From contig CAMBAJ010000005.1 in the NCBI GenBank assembly GCA_945864305.1, forward strand, positions 1 to 57,652: a stretch of 57,652 nt of DNA. Reading direction: 5' to 3'. Shown in pieces: positions 1 to 7,766 of the stretch. A program made the translations under genes and the position numbers. Within the stretch, counting starts at the first letter, position 1, and each line of letters begins with the position of its first letter. A model generated the notes under the pieces. It searched no databases. It was not told the origin of the DNA and was given only the letters and a program-made list of their open reading frames with translations. The DNA comes from an uncultured Clostridia bacterium (lineage in GTDB: Bacteria; Bacillota; Clostridia; Oscillospirales; Oscillospiraceae).

Positions 1-79
1 TGCCCTCGCGCTGCTCACAGAACACCCAAACATCCTTGAAAGCAGCGATATCAGCACTGTTGAAGTTAGACATAGTCAT
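1..79 (-). CDS. etfA: Electron transfer flavoprotein subunit alpha, N-terminal fragment
   Basis: Only the first 26 codons are inside the window; the gene runs off the left edge. The reading begins MTMSNFNSAD and continues into KDVWVFCEQ, which fits the start of a clostridial EtfA. Two ATG codons are possible (79 and 73). A GGGG Shine-Dalgarno lies 4 bases before the first and 10 before the second, so the inner one may be used. It follows etfB by 12 bases on the same strand. EtfA pairs with EtfB to pass electrons to butyryl-CoA dehydrogenase, usually with flavin-based bifurcation to ferredoxin. The identity rests mainly on position. Confidence 0.75.
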   Translation of the reverse strand, partial: MTMSNFNSADIAAFKDVWVFCEQREG

Positions 80-91
80 TTATCCCCTTTC

Positions 92-892
92 TCAGATGAT
101 GTGCTTGGCGGCCAGAATGCCGGCCAGCTTCTCGCAGGTGGCCTTGTCAGCGCCCTCCAGCATCATGCCGGCACCCTTCTGGGGAGGCGTAAAGCTCTTG
201 AAGATGTTGGTGGGAGAGCCCTTCAGGCCGATGGTGGTGGCATCGATCAGGGGATGATCCTTCAGAGTCTCATAGTTGTAGGTAGTCAGAGGCTTGCTGT
301 AAGCCTCGAAGACGCCGCCAACGCTCATGTAACGGGGGCTGTTCAGCTCCTTGATGCAGGTGATCAGGCAGGGAGTCTTGACCTTGATGGTCATGTAGCC
401 GTCCTCCAGCATACGCTTGACGGTGATGGTGTCGCCATCCTTCTGGATGTCGGCAGCATAGGTAACCTGGGGCAGGCCCAGCTTCTCAGCGATCTGGGGG
501 CCCACCTGAGCGGTATCACCGTCGATAGCCTGACGGCCGCACATGACGATATCGTCCGCTTCCACACCGATGGTGCTGATAGCAGCGGCCAGGACCTGAG
601 AAGTGGCATAAGTATCGGAACCACCGAACTCACGGGCAGAGACCAGGACAGCCTCATCAGCGCCCATGGCCAGCGCCTCACGCAACATGCCAGCCGCGGG
701 AGGGGGACCCATGGTGACAACAATGACCTTGCAGCCGGTCTCATCTTTGATCTTCAGAGCGGCCTCCAGGGCATTCATGTCGTCGGGGTTGGTGATGGTC
801 TGCATGGATGCGCGGTTCAGAGTACCATCGGGATTGACAGCCACCTTGCCGGAGGTATCGGGAACCTGCTTAATACTAACAATGATTTTCAT
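92..892 (-). CDS. etfB: Electron transfer flavoprotein subunit beta
   Basis: EtfB is the FAD/AMP-binding small subunit of the electron transfer flavoprotein. The 266-residue product has the family length and the signature N-terminus MKIIVSIKQVPDT, followed by the NPDDMNALEAAL stretch typical of ETF beta. In butyrate-producing Clostridia the EtfAB/Bcd complex oxidises NADH, reduces crotonyl-CoA and drives low-potential electrons to ferredoxin; that role is family knowledge. It sits between bcd (20-base gap) and etfA (12-base gap) in the cytoplasmic butyrate operon. Start ATG has a good upstream GGAGG. Confidence 0.97.
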   Translation of the reverse strand: MKIIVSIKQVPDTSGKVAVNPDGTLNRASMQTITNPDDMNALEAALKIKDETGCKVIVVTMGPPPAAGMLREALAMGADEAVLVSAREFGGSDTYATSQVLAAAISTIGVEADDIVMCGRQAIDGDTAQVGPQIAEKLGLPQVTYAADIQKDGDTITVKRMLEDGYMTIKVKTPCLITCIKELNSPRYMSVGGVFEAYSKPLTTYNYETLKDHPLIDATTIGLKGSPTNIFKSFTPPQKGAGMMLEGADKATCEKLAGILAAKHII

Positions 893-912
893 TTTAACCT
901 TTACCTCCTATC

Positions 913-2055
913 TTATTTCACGCCCAGATGGCTGGAAATAACCATGCGCTGGACCTCGGAAGTGCCCTCGTAGATTTCGGTGATCTTAGCGTCGCGCATC
1001 ATGCGCTCCACGGGATACTCACGGGTGTAGCCGTAACCGCCGAAGAGCTGAACAGCGCGGCGGGTCACGTCGGAAGCGGCCTCAGCAGCGAACAGCTTAG
1101 CCATGGAAGCGTCCATGGAGTAATCCTCATGGAGCTGCTTCTTCATAGCGGCAGCGTACACCAGGTACTGAGCAGCCTGCATACGGGTGTGCATATCAGC
1201 CAGCTGGAACTGAGTGTTCTGGAACTGGCTCAGGCGGCGGCCGAACTGGACGCGCTCCTGGGTGTACTTGACAGCCTCGTTCACAGCGCCCTCGCCCAGG
1301 CCCAGAGCCTGCGCGGCGATGCCGATACGGCCGCCGTCCAGGGTCTGCATGGCGATCTTGAAGCCCTTGCCTTCCTTGCCCAGCAGATTCTCCTTGGGAA
1401 CGATGCAGTCCTCAAAGATCAGGTCGCAGGTAGAGGAGCCGCGGATGCCCATCTTCTTCTCGTGCTTGCCGGTGGAGAAGCCGGGGAAGCTCTTCTCGAC
1501 GATGAAGGCGGAGATGCCGTGGTTGCCCTTGGACTTGTCGGTCATGGCGAAGACCACGAAGGTGTCAGCCACGTTGCCGTTGGTGATGAAGCACTTGGAG
1601 CCGTTCAGGACGTAGTGATCGCCCTCCAGGACGGCGGTGGTCTGCTGGCCGGAGGCGTCGGTACCGGCGTTGGGCTCGGTCAGGCCAAAGGCGCCGATCT
1701 TGCGACCGCTCAGCAGGTCAGGCAAATACTTCCGCTTCTGCTCCTCAGTGCCGTTCTCAAAAATGGGGGCGCAGCACAGAGAGGTGTGAGCGGACACGAT
1801 AACGGCAGTGGTGCCGCAGACCTTGGCCAGCTCCTCCACGCACATGGCGTAGGACAGAACGTCGCCGCCGGCGCCGCCGTACTCCTTGGGGAAGTAGATG
1901 CCCATCATGCCCAGCTTGGCCATCTTCTGGACGGTCTCCATGGGGAAGCGCTCTTCTTCGTCGATTTCCTCAGCCAAGGGTTTGACTTCGTTCTCGGCGA
2001 ATTCACGGTACATCTTACGGAGCATCAACTGCTCATTTGTCAGATGAAAATCCAT
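913..2055 (-). CDS. bcd: Short-chain acyl-CoA (butyryl-CoA) dehydrogenase
   Basis: The 380-residue product is a full-length acyl-CoA dehydrogenase: N-terminal helical domain starting MDFHLTNEQ, middle beta domain with FGLTEPNAGTDASG, and C-terminal helices with VQLFGGYGYTREYPVE and the catalytic glutamate in YEGTSE near residue 363. It reduces crotonyl-CoA to butyryl-CoA, taking electrons from the EtfAB pair encoded immediately downstream. hbd lies 26 bases upstream. The substrate (C4) is inferred from this context rather than from the active site. A good AGGAG Shine-Dalgarno precedes the ATG. Confidence 0.96.
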   Translation of the reverse strand: MDFHLTNEQLMLRKMYREFAENEVKPLAEEIDEEERFPMETVQKMAKLGMMGIYFPKEYGGAGGDVLSYAMCVEELAKVCGTTAVIVSAHTSLCCAPIFENGTEEQKRKYLPDLLSGRKIGAFGLTEPNAGTDASGQQTTAVLEGDHYVLNGSKCFITNGNVADTFVVFAMTDKSKGNHGISAFIVEKSFPGFSTGKHEKKMGIRGSSTCDLIFEDCIVPKENLLGKEGKGFKIAMQTLDGGRIGIAAQALGLGEGAVNEAVKYTQERVQFGRRLSQFQNTQFQLADMHTRMQAAQYLVYAAAMKKQLHEDYSMDASMAKLFAAEAASDVTRRAVQLFGGYGYTREYPVERMMRDAKITEIYEGTSEVQRMVISSHLGVK

Positions 2056-2081
2056 ACCATTTACTCCTTTTCTTATGGTTT

Positions 2082-2918
2082 TTACTTGCTATAATCGTAG
2101 AAGCCCTTGCCGCTCTTCTTGCCCAGCAGACCGCCGCGGACCATCTTCTTCAGCAGCAGAGCAGGACGATACTTGGAATCGCCGGTCTCGGTGTACAGGG
2201 TGTCCATGATGGCCAGGCACACGTCCAGACCGATGAAGTCGCCCAGAGCCAAGGGGCCCATGGGATGGTTGGCGCCCAGACGCATGGCCTTGTCGATGTC
2301 CTCCACGGAGGCGACGCCGGTCTCAACCAGGCCGATGGCCTCGTTGATCATGGGGATCAGAATCTTGTTGACCACAAAGCCGGGAGCCTCGGCAACCTCG
2401 ACGGGATCCTTGCCAATCTCCTGGGACAGCTTGTAGACAAAGTCGAAGGTCTCCTGGGTGGTGTTGGCACCGCGGATGATCTCCACCAGCTTCATACTGG
2501 GCACGGGATTGAAGAAGTGCATGCCGATGACGGGATGCTTCAGGCCATTGCCCATCTCGGTAATGGACAGAGAGGAAGTGTTGGAAGCGAAGATGGCCTC
2601 GGGCTTGCACAGGGCATCCAGCTCATTCAGCAGTTCCTTCTTGGTCGCCATTTCTTCCTTGACGCACTCGATGATCAGATCGGCGTCAGCGCAGGCAGAC
2701 TTCTCTTCCACCAGAATGTTGGCCAGCAGAGCGTCCACGGCCTCCTGGGTCATCTTGCCCTTCTCCACACGCTTCTGGAGAGATGCGGCCAGCTTATCCT
2801 TGTGCTTCTGCGCGGAAGCGACGGAGCTGGCATACATCAGAGCGGTATGGCCCTTCGCAGCAAAGACCTGTGCAATACCGCTGCCCATGGTACCTGCGCC
2901 AAAAATTGCTACCTTCAT
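2082..2918 (-). CDS. hbd: 3-hydroxybutyryl-CoA dehydrogenase
   Basis: This 278-residue enzyme has the Rossmann motif [11 protein letters not shown] at residues 7-17 and the C-terminal 3HCDH domain ending [10 protein letters not shown]. It reduces acetoacetyl-CoA to (S)-3-hydroxybutyryl-CoA, two steps before butyryl-CoA dehydrogenase. It is the first gene of the minus-strand set hbd-bcd-etfB-etfA, preceded by AGGAGG and a 150-base leader from the promoter at 3074-3102. Crotonase (crt) and thiolase are not adjacent upstream, so those steps must be encoded elsewhere. A divergent paralogue is present at 45169-46107. Confidence 0.97.
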   Translation of the reverse strand: MKVAIFGAGTMGSGIAQVFAAKGHTALMYASSVASAQKHKDKLAASLQKRVEKGKMTQEAVDALLANILVEEKSACADADLIIECVKEEMATKKELLNELDALCKPEAIFASNTSSLSITEMGNGLKHPVIGMHFFNPVPSMKLVEIIRGANTTQETFDFVYKLSQEIGKDPVEVAEAPGFVVNKILIPMINEAIGLVETGVASVEDIDKAMRLGANHPMGPLALGDFIGLDVCLAIMDTLYTETGDSKYRPALLLKKMVRGGLLGKKSGKGFYDYSK

Positions 2919-3073
2919 GATCTTTCCTCCTGTTTTTTATTGTTTTGTATTTCGGTTGCCTTGAGAAATGCCTCCCGGCAGATGCTCTGGAATCCGACGG
3001 CCATTGCTGGCCAGACTGCGGGGAAAAATGGAACAAATCCGCACATTGCCAATTTACTCACAATCTTGATTCT

Positions 3074-3102
3074 ATTATAGGGTCCCCTGTTCCATTTATC
3101 AA
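3074..3102 (-). promoter_or_regulatory. Promoter of the hbd-bcd-etfBA operon
   Basis: On the minus strand a TTGATA (-35, 3097-3102) and a perfect TATAAT (-10, 3074-3079) are separated by 17 bases. Transcription should start near 3067, giving a leader of about 150 nt before hbd. No other sigma-A candidate of this quality points toward hbd, although a weaker TTGTGT/TATAAA pair lies farther upstream, overlapping the Rex-like site. Confidence 0.8.
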
Positions 3103-3180
3103 GCCCAAATTGCGCCTCCATGACCCCGTTTGAAGCTTTTTTACACTTCACACAAAATACTCGTTAAAATTTATACAATT

Positions 3181-3198
3181 TTGTTAAGAGCTTAACAC
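3181..3198. promoter_or_regulatory. Rex-type operator (redox-sensing repressor site)
   Basis: TTGTTAA-GAGC-TTAACAC matches the clostridial Rex consensus TTGTTAA-N4-TTAACAA at all but one base. Rex represses fermentative and butyrate genes when the NADH/NAD ratio is low. The site is in the spacer between divergent hbd and trmB, about 80 bases upstream of the main hbd -35 and overlapping a weak upstream minus-strand promoter. It most plausibly controls the butyrate operon; the rex gene itself is not in the window. Confidence 0.75.
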
Positions 3199-3238
3199 AA
3201 TCTGTATTTTCCAGTGCCGCATCCAATGCGGAAAGTCA

Positions 3239-3267
3239 TTTACAGGGACGATTCCCTGTGGTAGAAT
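3239..3267 (+). promoter_or_regulatory. Promoter of trmB, with a dyad between -35 and -10
   Basis: TTTACA at 3239-3244 and TAGAAT at 3262-3267 are spaced by 17 bases, and TGG before the -10 makes it an extended -10. The 17-base spacer contains most of a perfect 6-bp inverted repeat, CAGGGA (3243-3248) and TCCCTG (3253-3258), a natural place for a repressor. The trmB start lies about 57 bases downstream of the predicted start point. Confidence 0.7.
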
Positions 3268-3329
3268 CATTGGGAAACCACAAGTTCTTGTGGATTTTGA
3301 TGGATTGGATATTCCAGGAGGATTTTGAT

Positions 3330-4385
3330 ATGCGAATGCGGAAAAAGAAAAATCTGGTGCCCCGGATGGAACGCTGCGGCGACCGTCTGATCCGGGACCC
3401 CTATGACCGGCAGGGCCGCTGGCGGGAGCTGATGCCGGAGGCCAGAGAGCTCCGGCTGGAGCTGGGTTGCGGCAAGGGCCGCTTCACCGCCGGCACGGCC
3501 GCCGCGGAGCCGGATGTGCTGTTCATCGCCGTGGAGCGGGTGCCGGACGCCATGGTGGTGGCCATGGAGCGCTGCGTCAACGCCGGGCTCACCAACGTCT
3601 ATTTCATCGACGCCAACGCGGACCAGCTGCCCTACTTCTTCGCCCCCGGCGAGGTGGACCGCATCTATATCAATTTCTGCGATCCCTGGCCCAGCAAGCG
3701 CCACGCCAAGCGCCGCCTGACTCACGGAAATTTTCTGAAGCTGTATCGCCAGGTGCTGAAAATGGGCGGACAGATTCACTTCAAGACGGACAATCAGGAC
3801 CTGTTTGAATTCTCTGTAACCGAGATTCCCAGCTTCGGCTTTACCCTGTCCGAGATCACGCGGAATCTCCACGAGAACGGCCCCGTGGGTGTCATGACGG
3901 ACTATGAGGCCAAGTTCCATGAGCAGGGCATGCCCATCAACCGGCTGGTGGCCACCATGGTGCCCTGGGAGGAACCCTTCCCCACCGACATCGACGTGGT
4001 GGCGGACCGCTGGCTGGACGCCTTTGCCGCCGGTGTGTCCGAGGCGAACCTAGGCAAATATGTACTGGCGGATGGAAATTACCTCTGGCACATCTTCTCC
4101 TGGAAGCTGGTGCCCTGTCTGGAGGGTGACGCAGCCCGGAATGCGCTGGCGGAACTGCCTGACGAGACCTTTTATTTATTTTATAAGGAGTATCCCCCCG
4201 CGGACACACCGCTGGTGCGGGCCGTTTCCAAAGAGGATGCCATCGCTCTGGCCGGTCGGAGCGATGTTGAATCCCCGCTCTTCGACGGCTCGGACTGCTA
4301 TCTGGTGGACAAGGATTTCACCTGGACTTATGTCCACACCCACGAAGAAGCCTGCGGCCCCTATTTCTGCAAAATGGAATCCTGA
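3330..4385 (+). CDS. trmB: tRNA (guanine-N7-)-methyltransferase with extra C-terminal domain
   Basis: TrmB forms m7G46 in the variable loop of tRNAs using S-adenosylmethionine. The first ~215 residues are a standard TrmB: SAM loop ELGCGKGRF (about 44-52), the family hallmark DPWPSKRHAKRR (about 118-129), and the C-terminal TDYEAKFHEQG motif. I chose ATG 3330 because AGGAGG sits 8 bases upstream; longer readings lack a ribosome site. The product is 351 residues, about 135 longer than usual. The added part (from about 216) contains YLWHIFSW and FYLFYKEYPP and is not methyltransferase; it may be a DUF4275-like small domain, but I am not sure. Convergent with the aminopeptidase gene. Confidence 0.93.
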   Translation: MRMRKKKNLVPRMERCGDRLIRDPYDRQGRWRELMPEARELRLELGCGKGRFTAGTAAAEPDVLFIAVERVPDAMVVAMERCVNAGLTNVYFIDANADQLPYFFAPGEVDRIYINFCDPWPSKRHAKRRLTHGNFLKLYRQVLKMGGQIHFKTDNQDLFEFSVTEIPSFGFTLSEITRNLHENGPVGVMTDYEAKFHEQGMPINRLVATMVPWEEPFPTDIDVVADRWLDAFAAGVSEANLGKYVLADGNYLWHIFSWKLVPCLEGDAARNALAELPDETFYLFYKEYPPADTPLVRAVSKEDAIALAGRSDVESPLFDGSDCYLVDKDFTWTYVHTHEEACGPYFCKMES

Positions 4386-4448
4386 CGATACCGCCAGTTC
4401 TGAGCATTTTCGGCAGCAATTCGTTTTTGTGGCTTCTTCTCCGGCATG

Positions 4449-4562
4449 TTGCTTCGGATGCGATATACAATATAATATATCATGATACGGAGTCCTCCCT
4501 GCCGCCGCAGGCTCTATTGACGCAAAAGGACCTCCGGGAACGATGTTCCCGGAGGTCCTTTT
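4449..4562 (+). ncRNA. Possible small RNA (promoter plus terminator, no ORF)
   Basis: A TTGCTT (4449-4454), 16-base spacer and perfect TATAAT (4471-4476) lie in the noncoding gap after trmB. A transcript starting near 4483 would be about 80 nt and end exactly at the strong terminator hairpin 4524-4562. No convincing reading frame lies between them. It could equally be an idle AT-rich patch before a shared terminator. Confidence 0.3.
4524..4562. terminator. Bidirectional terminator between trmB and the M18 aminopeptidase
   Basis: A near-perfect hairpin, GGACCTCCGGGAAC with its complement around a 3-base loop, is flanked by AAAA on the left and TTTT on the right. It can therefore terminate both convergent genes. 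Confidence 0.9.
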
Positions 4563-4595
4563 CTGATATTATCAGCGGAATTCAGAAGGCTCTTT

Positions 4596-5999
4596 TCAGA
4601 TCGTCTGATTGAACACAGCCTTCATGCCCTTGTACGTCTCATAGCAGTCCAGCTTCGCCACCACCTCAAAGGGCGCGTGCATGCTGAGCACCGGCACACC
4701 GGCGTCCAGAGTGGTGATGTTGCGGTTTGCCATATACATGGCCACGGTGCCGCCGCCGCCGGCGTCCACTTTGCCCAGCTCCGCGATCTGCCAGATGACG
4801 TTCGCGTCGTCGAACAGCCGCCGGACATAGGCCACTGTCTCCGCGTCGGCGTCGGAAGCGCCGGACTTGCCCCGGGCGCCGGTGTACTTGCACAGGCCGA
4901 TGCCGTAGTTGATAAGCGCGGCGTTCCGCTTCTCGTACACCTCGGCGTAGTCGGGGTCATAGGCTGCCGTCACGTCGGCGCTGAGGCAGAAGGACTTCTC
5001 AAAGCACACCCGGACGGGCACCTCCTGAGCGTCGCACAGGTCCTCCATAAAGGTGTCGAAGGCGGCGGACTGCATGCCCGTCACGCCGTCGGAACCGATC
5101 TCTTCCTTGTCCGCCAGAACGCAGACAGCGGTCTTTTCCGGGGTCTCCTCCAAGTCCAGCAGGGCCTTGAGGGCGGCGTAGCCGCAGACCCGGTCATCGT
5201 GGCCGTAGGCGCCGATCATGGAGCGGTCCAGGCCGATGTCACAGGCCTTGACGGCGGGGACAGCCTCCAGCTCCGCGGAGGTGAAGTCATCCTCCGTGAT
5301 GCCGTACTTCTCATGCAGCAGTTTCATCACCGCCAGCTTCACCCGGCCGGTGTCCTCCTCGTCGCCGATGGGGCGGCTGCCCAGCAGCAGGTTCAGCGTC
5401 TCGCCGGGCACGGCCTCCGCCAGAGGCTTCTTGCTCTGCTCCTGGCCCAGGTGGGGCAGCAGGTCCGTGATGACCAGCTTGGCGTCGCCGTCGTCCGCGC
5501 CGATGTTCACCGCCACGGAGGTGCCGTCCTTCAGCGCCACCACGCCCCGCAGCTCCAGGGGAATGGTGACCCACTGATACTTCCGCAGGCCGCCATAGTA
5601 ATGGGTCTTGAAGTACGCCAGCTCGCTCTCCTCATACAGGGGGTTGGGCTTCAAGTCCAGCCGGGGAGAGTCGATGTGGGCGGCGGCGATCTGGGTGCCC
5701 TCGGCCAGGCTTTTTTTGCCGATGTGGGCCAGCATCACAGACTTGCCCCGGTTGCAGAGGTACACCTTGTCGCCAGGGTTGATGGCCATGCCCCGGACAT
5801 AGGGCCTGTACCCCTTCTCCTCCGCCAGACGGACCGTCTCGGCGGCGCACAGCCGCTCGGTCTTGCCGGCGTCCAGAAACGCCTTGTATCTGTCGCAGTA
5901 GGCCTCCATGGCGGACAGCTCCGCCGCGTCCAGCTTGTCATAGCCGTTCTTCTTGGTGGAGAACAGCTGCTTTTTCAGTTCCTTGATCTCATCAGACAT
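4596..5999 (-). CDS. apeA: M18 family aminopeptidase
   Basis: A 467-residue cytosolic metallopeptidase of the aspartyl-aminopeptidase (M18) family, which removes N-terminal residues from peptides. Visible zinc-site motifs are AAHIDSPRLDLKP, YGHDDRVCG, EEIGSDGVTGMQS and the C-terminal MHAPFEVVAKLDCYETYK. Length matches clostridial M18 proteins. It is the last gene of a long minus-strand run, 30 bases after the TsaC-CoaE fusion gene, and ends at the terminator 4524-4562. Exact residue preference cannot be read from sequence. Confidence 0.95.
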   Translation of the reverse strand: MSDEIKELKKQLFSTKKNGYDKLDAAELSAMEAYCDRYKAFLDAGKTERLCAAETVRLAEEKGYRPYVRGMAINPGDKVYLCNRGKSVMLAHIGKKSLAEGTQIAAAHIDSPRLDLKPNPLYEESELAYFKTHYYGGLRKYQWVTIPLELRGVVALKDGTSVAVNIGADDGDAKLVITDLLPHLGQEQSKKPLAEAVPGETLNLLLGSRPIGDEEDTGRVKLAVMKLLHEKYGITEDDFTSAELEAVPAVKACDIGLDRSMIGAYGHDDRVCGYAALKALLDLEETPEKTAVCVLADKEEIGSDGVTGMQSAAFDTFMEDLCDAQEVPVRVCFEKSFCLSADVTAAYDPDYAEVYEKRNAALINYGIGLCKYTGARGKSGASDADAETVAYVRRLFDDANVIWQIAELGKVDAGGGGTVAMYMANRNITTLDAGVPVLSMHAPFEVVAKLDCYETYKGMKAVFNQTI

Positions 6000-6029
6000 G
6001 TTTGCACTCCTCCATCTGACTGGTTGATA

Positions 6030-7700
6030 TTATTTGCTTGCCCGGCGCTTCTCCTCCGTGATCGTCTCGATCAGACGGGTGAAGAACAGCTTGGCCTCGG
6101 CCTGGAAGGCCTCCGGCGTGTCGGCGGCGTTGTTCAGCTCGCAGTCGCACTTGCCGCGGTAATACTCATCCGGCTTCTGGGCGGAGATCCGCAGTCGGGC
6201 GTACTGCTCCGTGATGCCATCCCGGGCCATGATACGCCGGACCCGCAGCTCCGTGGGGGCCGTCACCGCGATGGTTCGGTCGCACAGGCGGTCCGCCCCG
6301 CTCTCCAGCAGGTTGATGGCATCGATGGCGAACAGGCCGTCGCCGGCGCTCTCCATCCGCCGGTCCAGTTCCGGCGTCATGAAGCCGAACACGATCTCGT
6401 TCAGCTGCGCCAGGCGGTCTTTCTGGGCAAAGACCTCCTGTCCCAGCTTTTGCCGGTTCAGTTTGCCGTCCTGGTCGAAGACACCGGGGAATTTGGCGTT
6501 GATGGCGTTGCGCATCTCCTGGCTGTTCTCCAGCATCTCGTGATACACGGCGTCGCAGTCTATCACCGTGCCGCCCAGTTCCCGGATGGCGTTCAGTGCG
6601 CTGGTCTTGCCCGCGCCGGTGCCGCCGGTCAGGCCCAGAACGATGCGGTGGCTGTCCGCCTCCACCACGTGGAAGCCGGCGGCCTTTTTCAGCCGGTTGC
6701 CGATAGCCAGCCCCAGTCCCCGGTTGTCCGGGCACTGGGCGTATATCTCCGTCACGGAGCTGCTGTCAAAGGTCCGCAGGGCATCGAACACCCGCTGGGC
6801 CTGAGCCAGCTTATCGCCGCTGGGACCCAGGGTGTGGACCTCCTGTCCCTGAAACAGGTGGGCGTACTCGTCAAAGCAGATGACGCCGGAGGTGGGGCCC
6901 ACACGCCGCTGGATCTCCCTGGCGGAGGCGTCCGGCGCGCCGGTAAACACCGTAACCGGCGCCTTGGGCGCGTAGTGGCGGTACTTCATGCCGGGGGCCT
7001 TGGGCTGCTCACCCTCCTTCAGGGGAGTGGTGACGGCCTTGTCCACGTCGATGTGGCCGATGAGCCGTTCCAGGTCCTCCAAAGGCAGTCCGCCGGGCCG
7101 CAGCAGGCGGGGCGGCTCACAGGTCAGGTCCAGAATGGTGGACTCCACGCCCACCGTGCAGGGGCCACCGTCCACCACACCCTCAATCTTGCCGTTCATA
7201 TCCTCCAGCACGTCCTGGGCGGTGGTGCAGCTGGGGCGGCCGGAGGTGTTGGCGCTTGGGGCCGCGATGGGCACGCCCGCCTCCCGGATAATGGCCAGGG
7301 TCACGGGGTGGTTGGGGCACCGCATGCCCACGGTATCCAGTCCCGCTGTAGTCTCGTCGGGGACAATGGGCTTCCGCTTCAGGATCATCGTCAGCGGGCC
7401 GGGCCAGAACTTCCGGGCCAGCACATAGGCGATGGGCGGGATGTCCGCGCAGTACCGGGGCAGCCACTGGGGGCCGGTGACATGGAGGATCAGCGGGTTG
7501 TCCTGGGGGCGTCCCTTGGCCTCGAAAATCCGCTTTACCGCCTTGCCGTCCAGGCCGTTGGCACCCAGACCGTACACCGTCTCCGTGGGGATGCCCACCA
7601 GGCCTCCCTCCCGCAGAATCTTGGCGGCGGCTGAAATCTTATCCTCGATTTCTTTCTGCTGACCCTTGGTGTCCCGCAGGTCATAATAGATTGTCTGCAT
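6030..7700 (-). CDS. Fusion of threonylcarbamoyl-AMP synthase (TsaC/Sua5) and dephospho-CoA kinase (CoaE)
   Basis: Residues 1 to about 345 are a long Sua5-type L-threonylcarbamoyladenylate synthase: PTETVYGLGA (38-47), SANTSGRPS (149-157), the Sua5 linker APGMKYRHYAP (235-245) and the C-terminal Sua5 domain. It makes the activated intermediate for t6A37 of ANN-decoding tRNAs. From about 351 a complete dephospho-CoA kinase follows, with P-loop GLTGGTGAGKT (356-366) and DCDAVYHEML; it adds the 3-prime phosphate in the last step of CoA synthesis. One uninterrupted frame joins both, so this is a true fusion, not a sequencing artefact that I can detect. TsaE and TsaB, partners in t6A synthesis, are encoded at 17097-18226. 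Confidence 0.95.
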   Translation of the reverse strand: MQTIYYDLRDTKGQQKEIEDKISAAAKILREGGLVGIPTETVYGLGANGLDGKAVKRIFEAKGRPQDNPLILHVTGPQWLPRYCADIPPIAYVLARKFWPGPLTMILKRKPIVPDETTAGLDTVGMRCPNHPVTLAIIREAGVPIAAPSANTSGRPSCTTAQDVLEDMNGKIEGVVDGGPCTVGVESTILDLTCEPPRLLRPGGLPLEDLERLIGHIDVDKAVTTPLKEGEQPKAPGMKYRHYAPKAPVTVFTGAPDASAREIQRRVGPTSGVICFDEYAHLFQGQEVHTLGPSGDKLAQAQRVFDALRTFDSSSVTEIYAQCPDNRGLGLAIGNRLKKAAGFHVVEADSHRIVLGLTGGTGAGKTSALNAIRELGGTVIDCDAVYHEMLENSQEMRNAINAKFPGVFDQDGKLNRQKLGQEVFAQKDRLAQLNEIVFGFMTPELDRRMESAGDGLFAIDAINLLESGADRLCDRTIAVTAPTELRVRRIMARDGITEQYARLRISAQKPDEYYRGKCDCELNNAADTPEAFQAEAKLFFTRLIETITEEKRRASK

Positions 7701-7766
7701 TTCGTTCGCCTCTATCTCTTTTCACATTGGGCATAGCCCGTTCTTGGCTTTTCCGTACATGCTGTT

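Noticed and set aside
4677-7634. 985-codon open frame on the plus strand
   Set aside because: It is antisense to the aminopeptidase and TsaC-CoaE genes, has low-complexity Gly/Leu/His-rich composition and no ribosome site; a GC-bias shadow.
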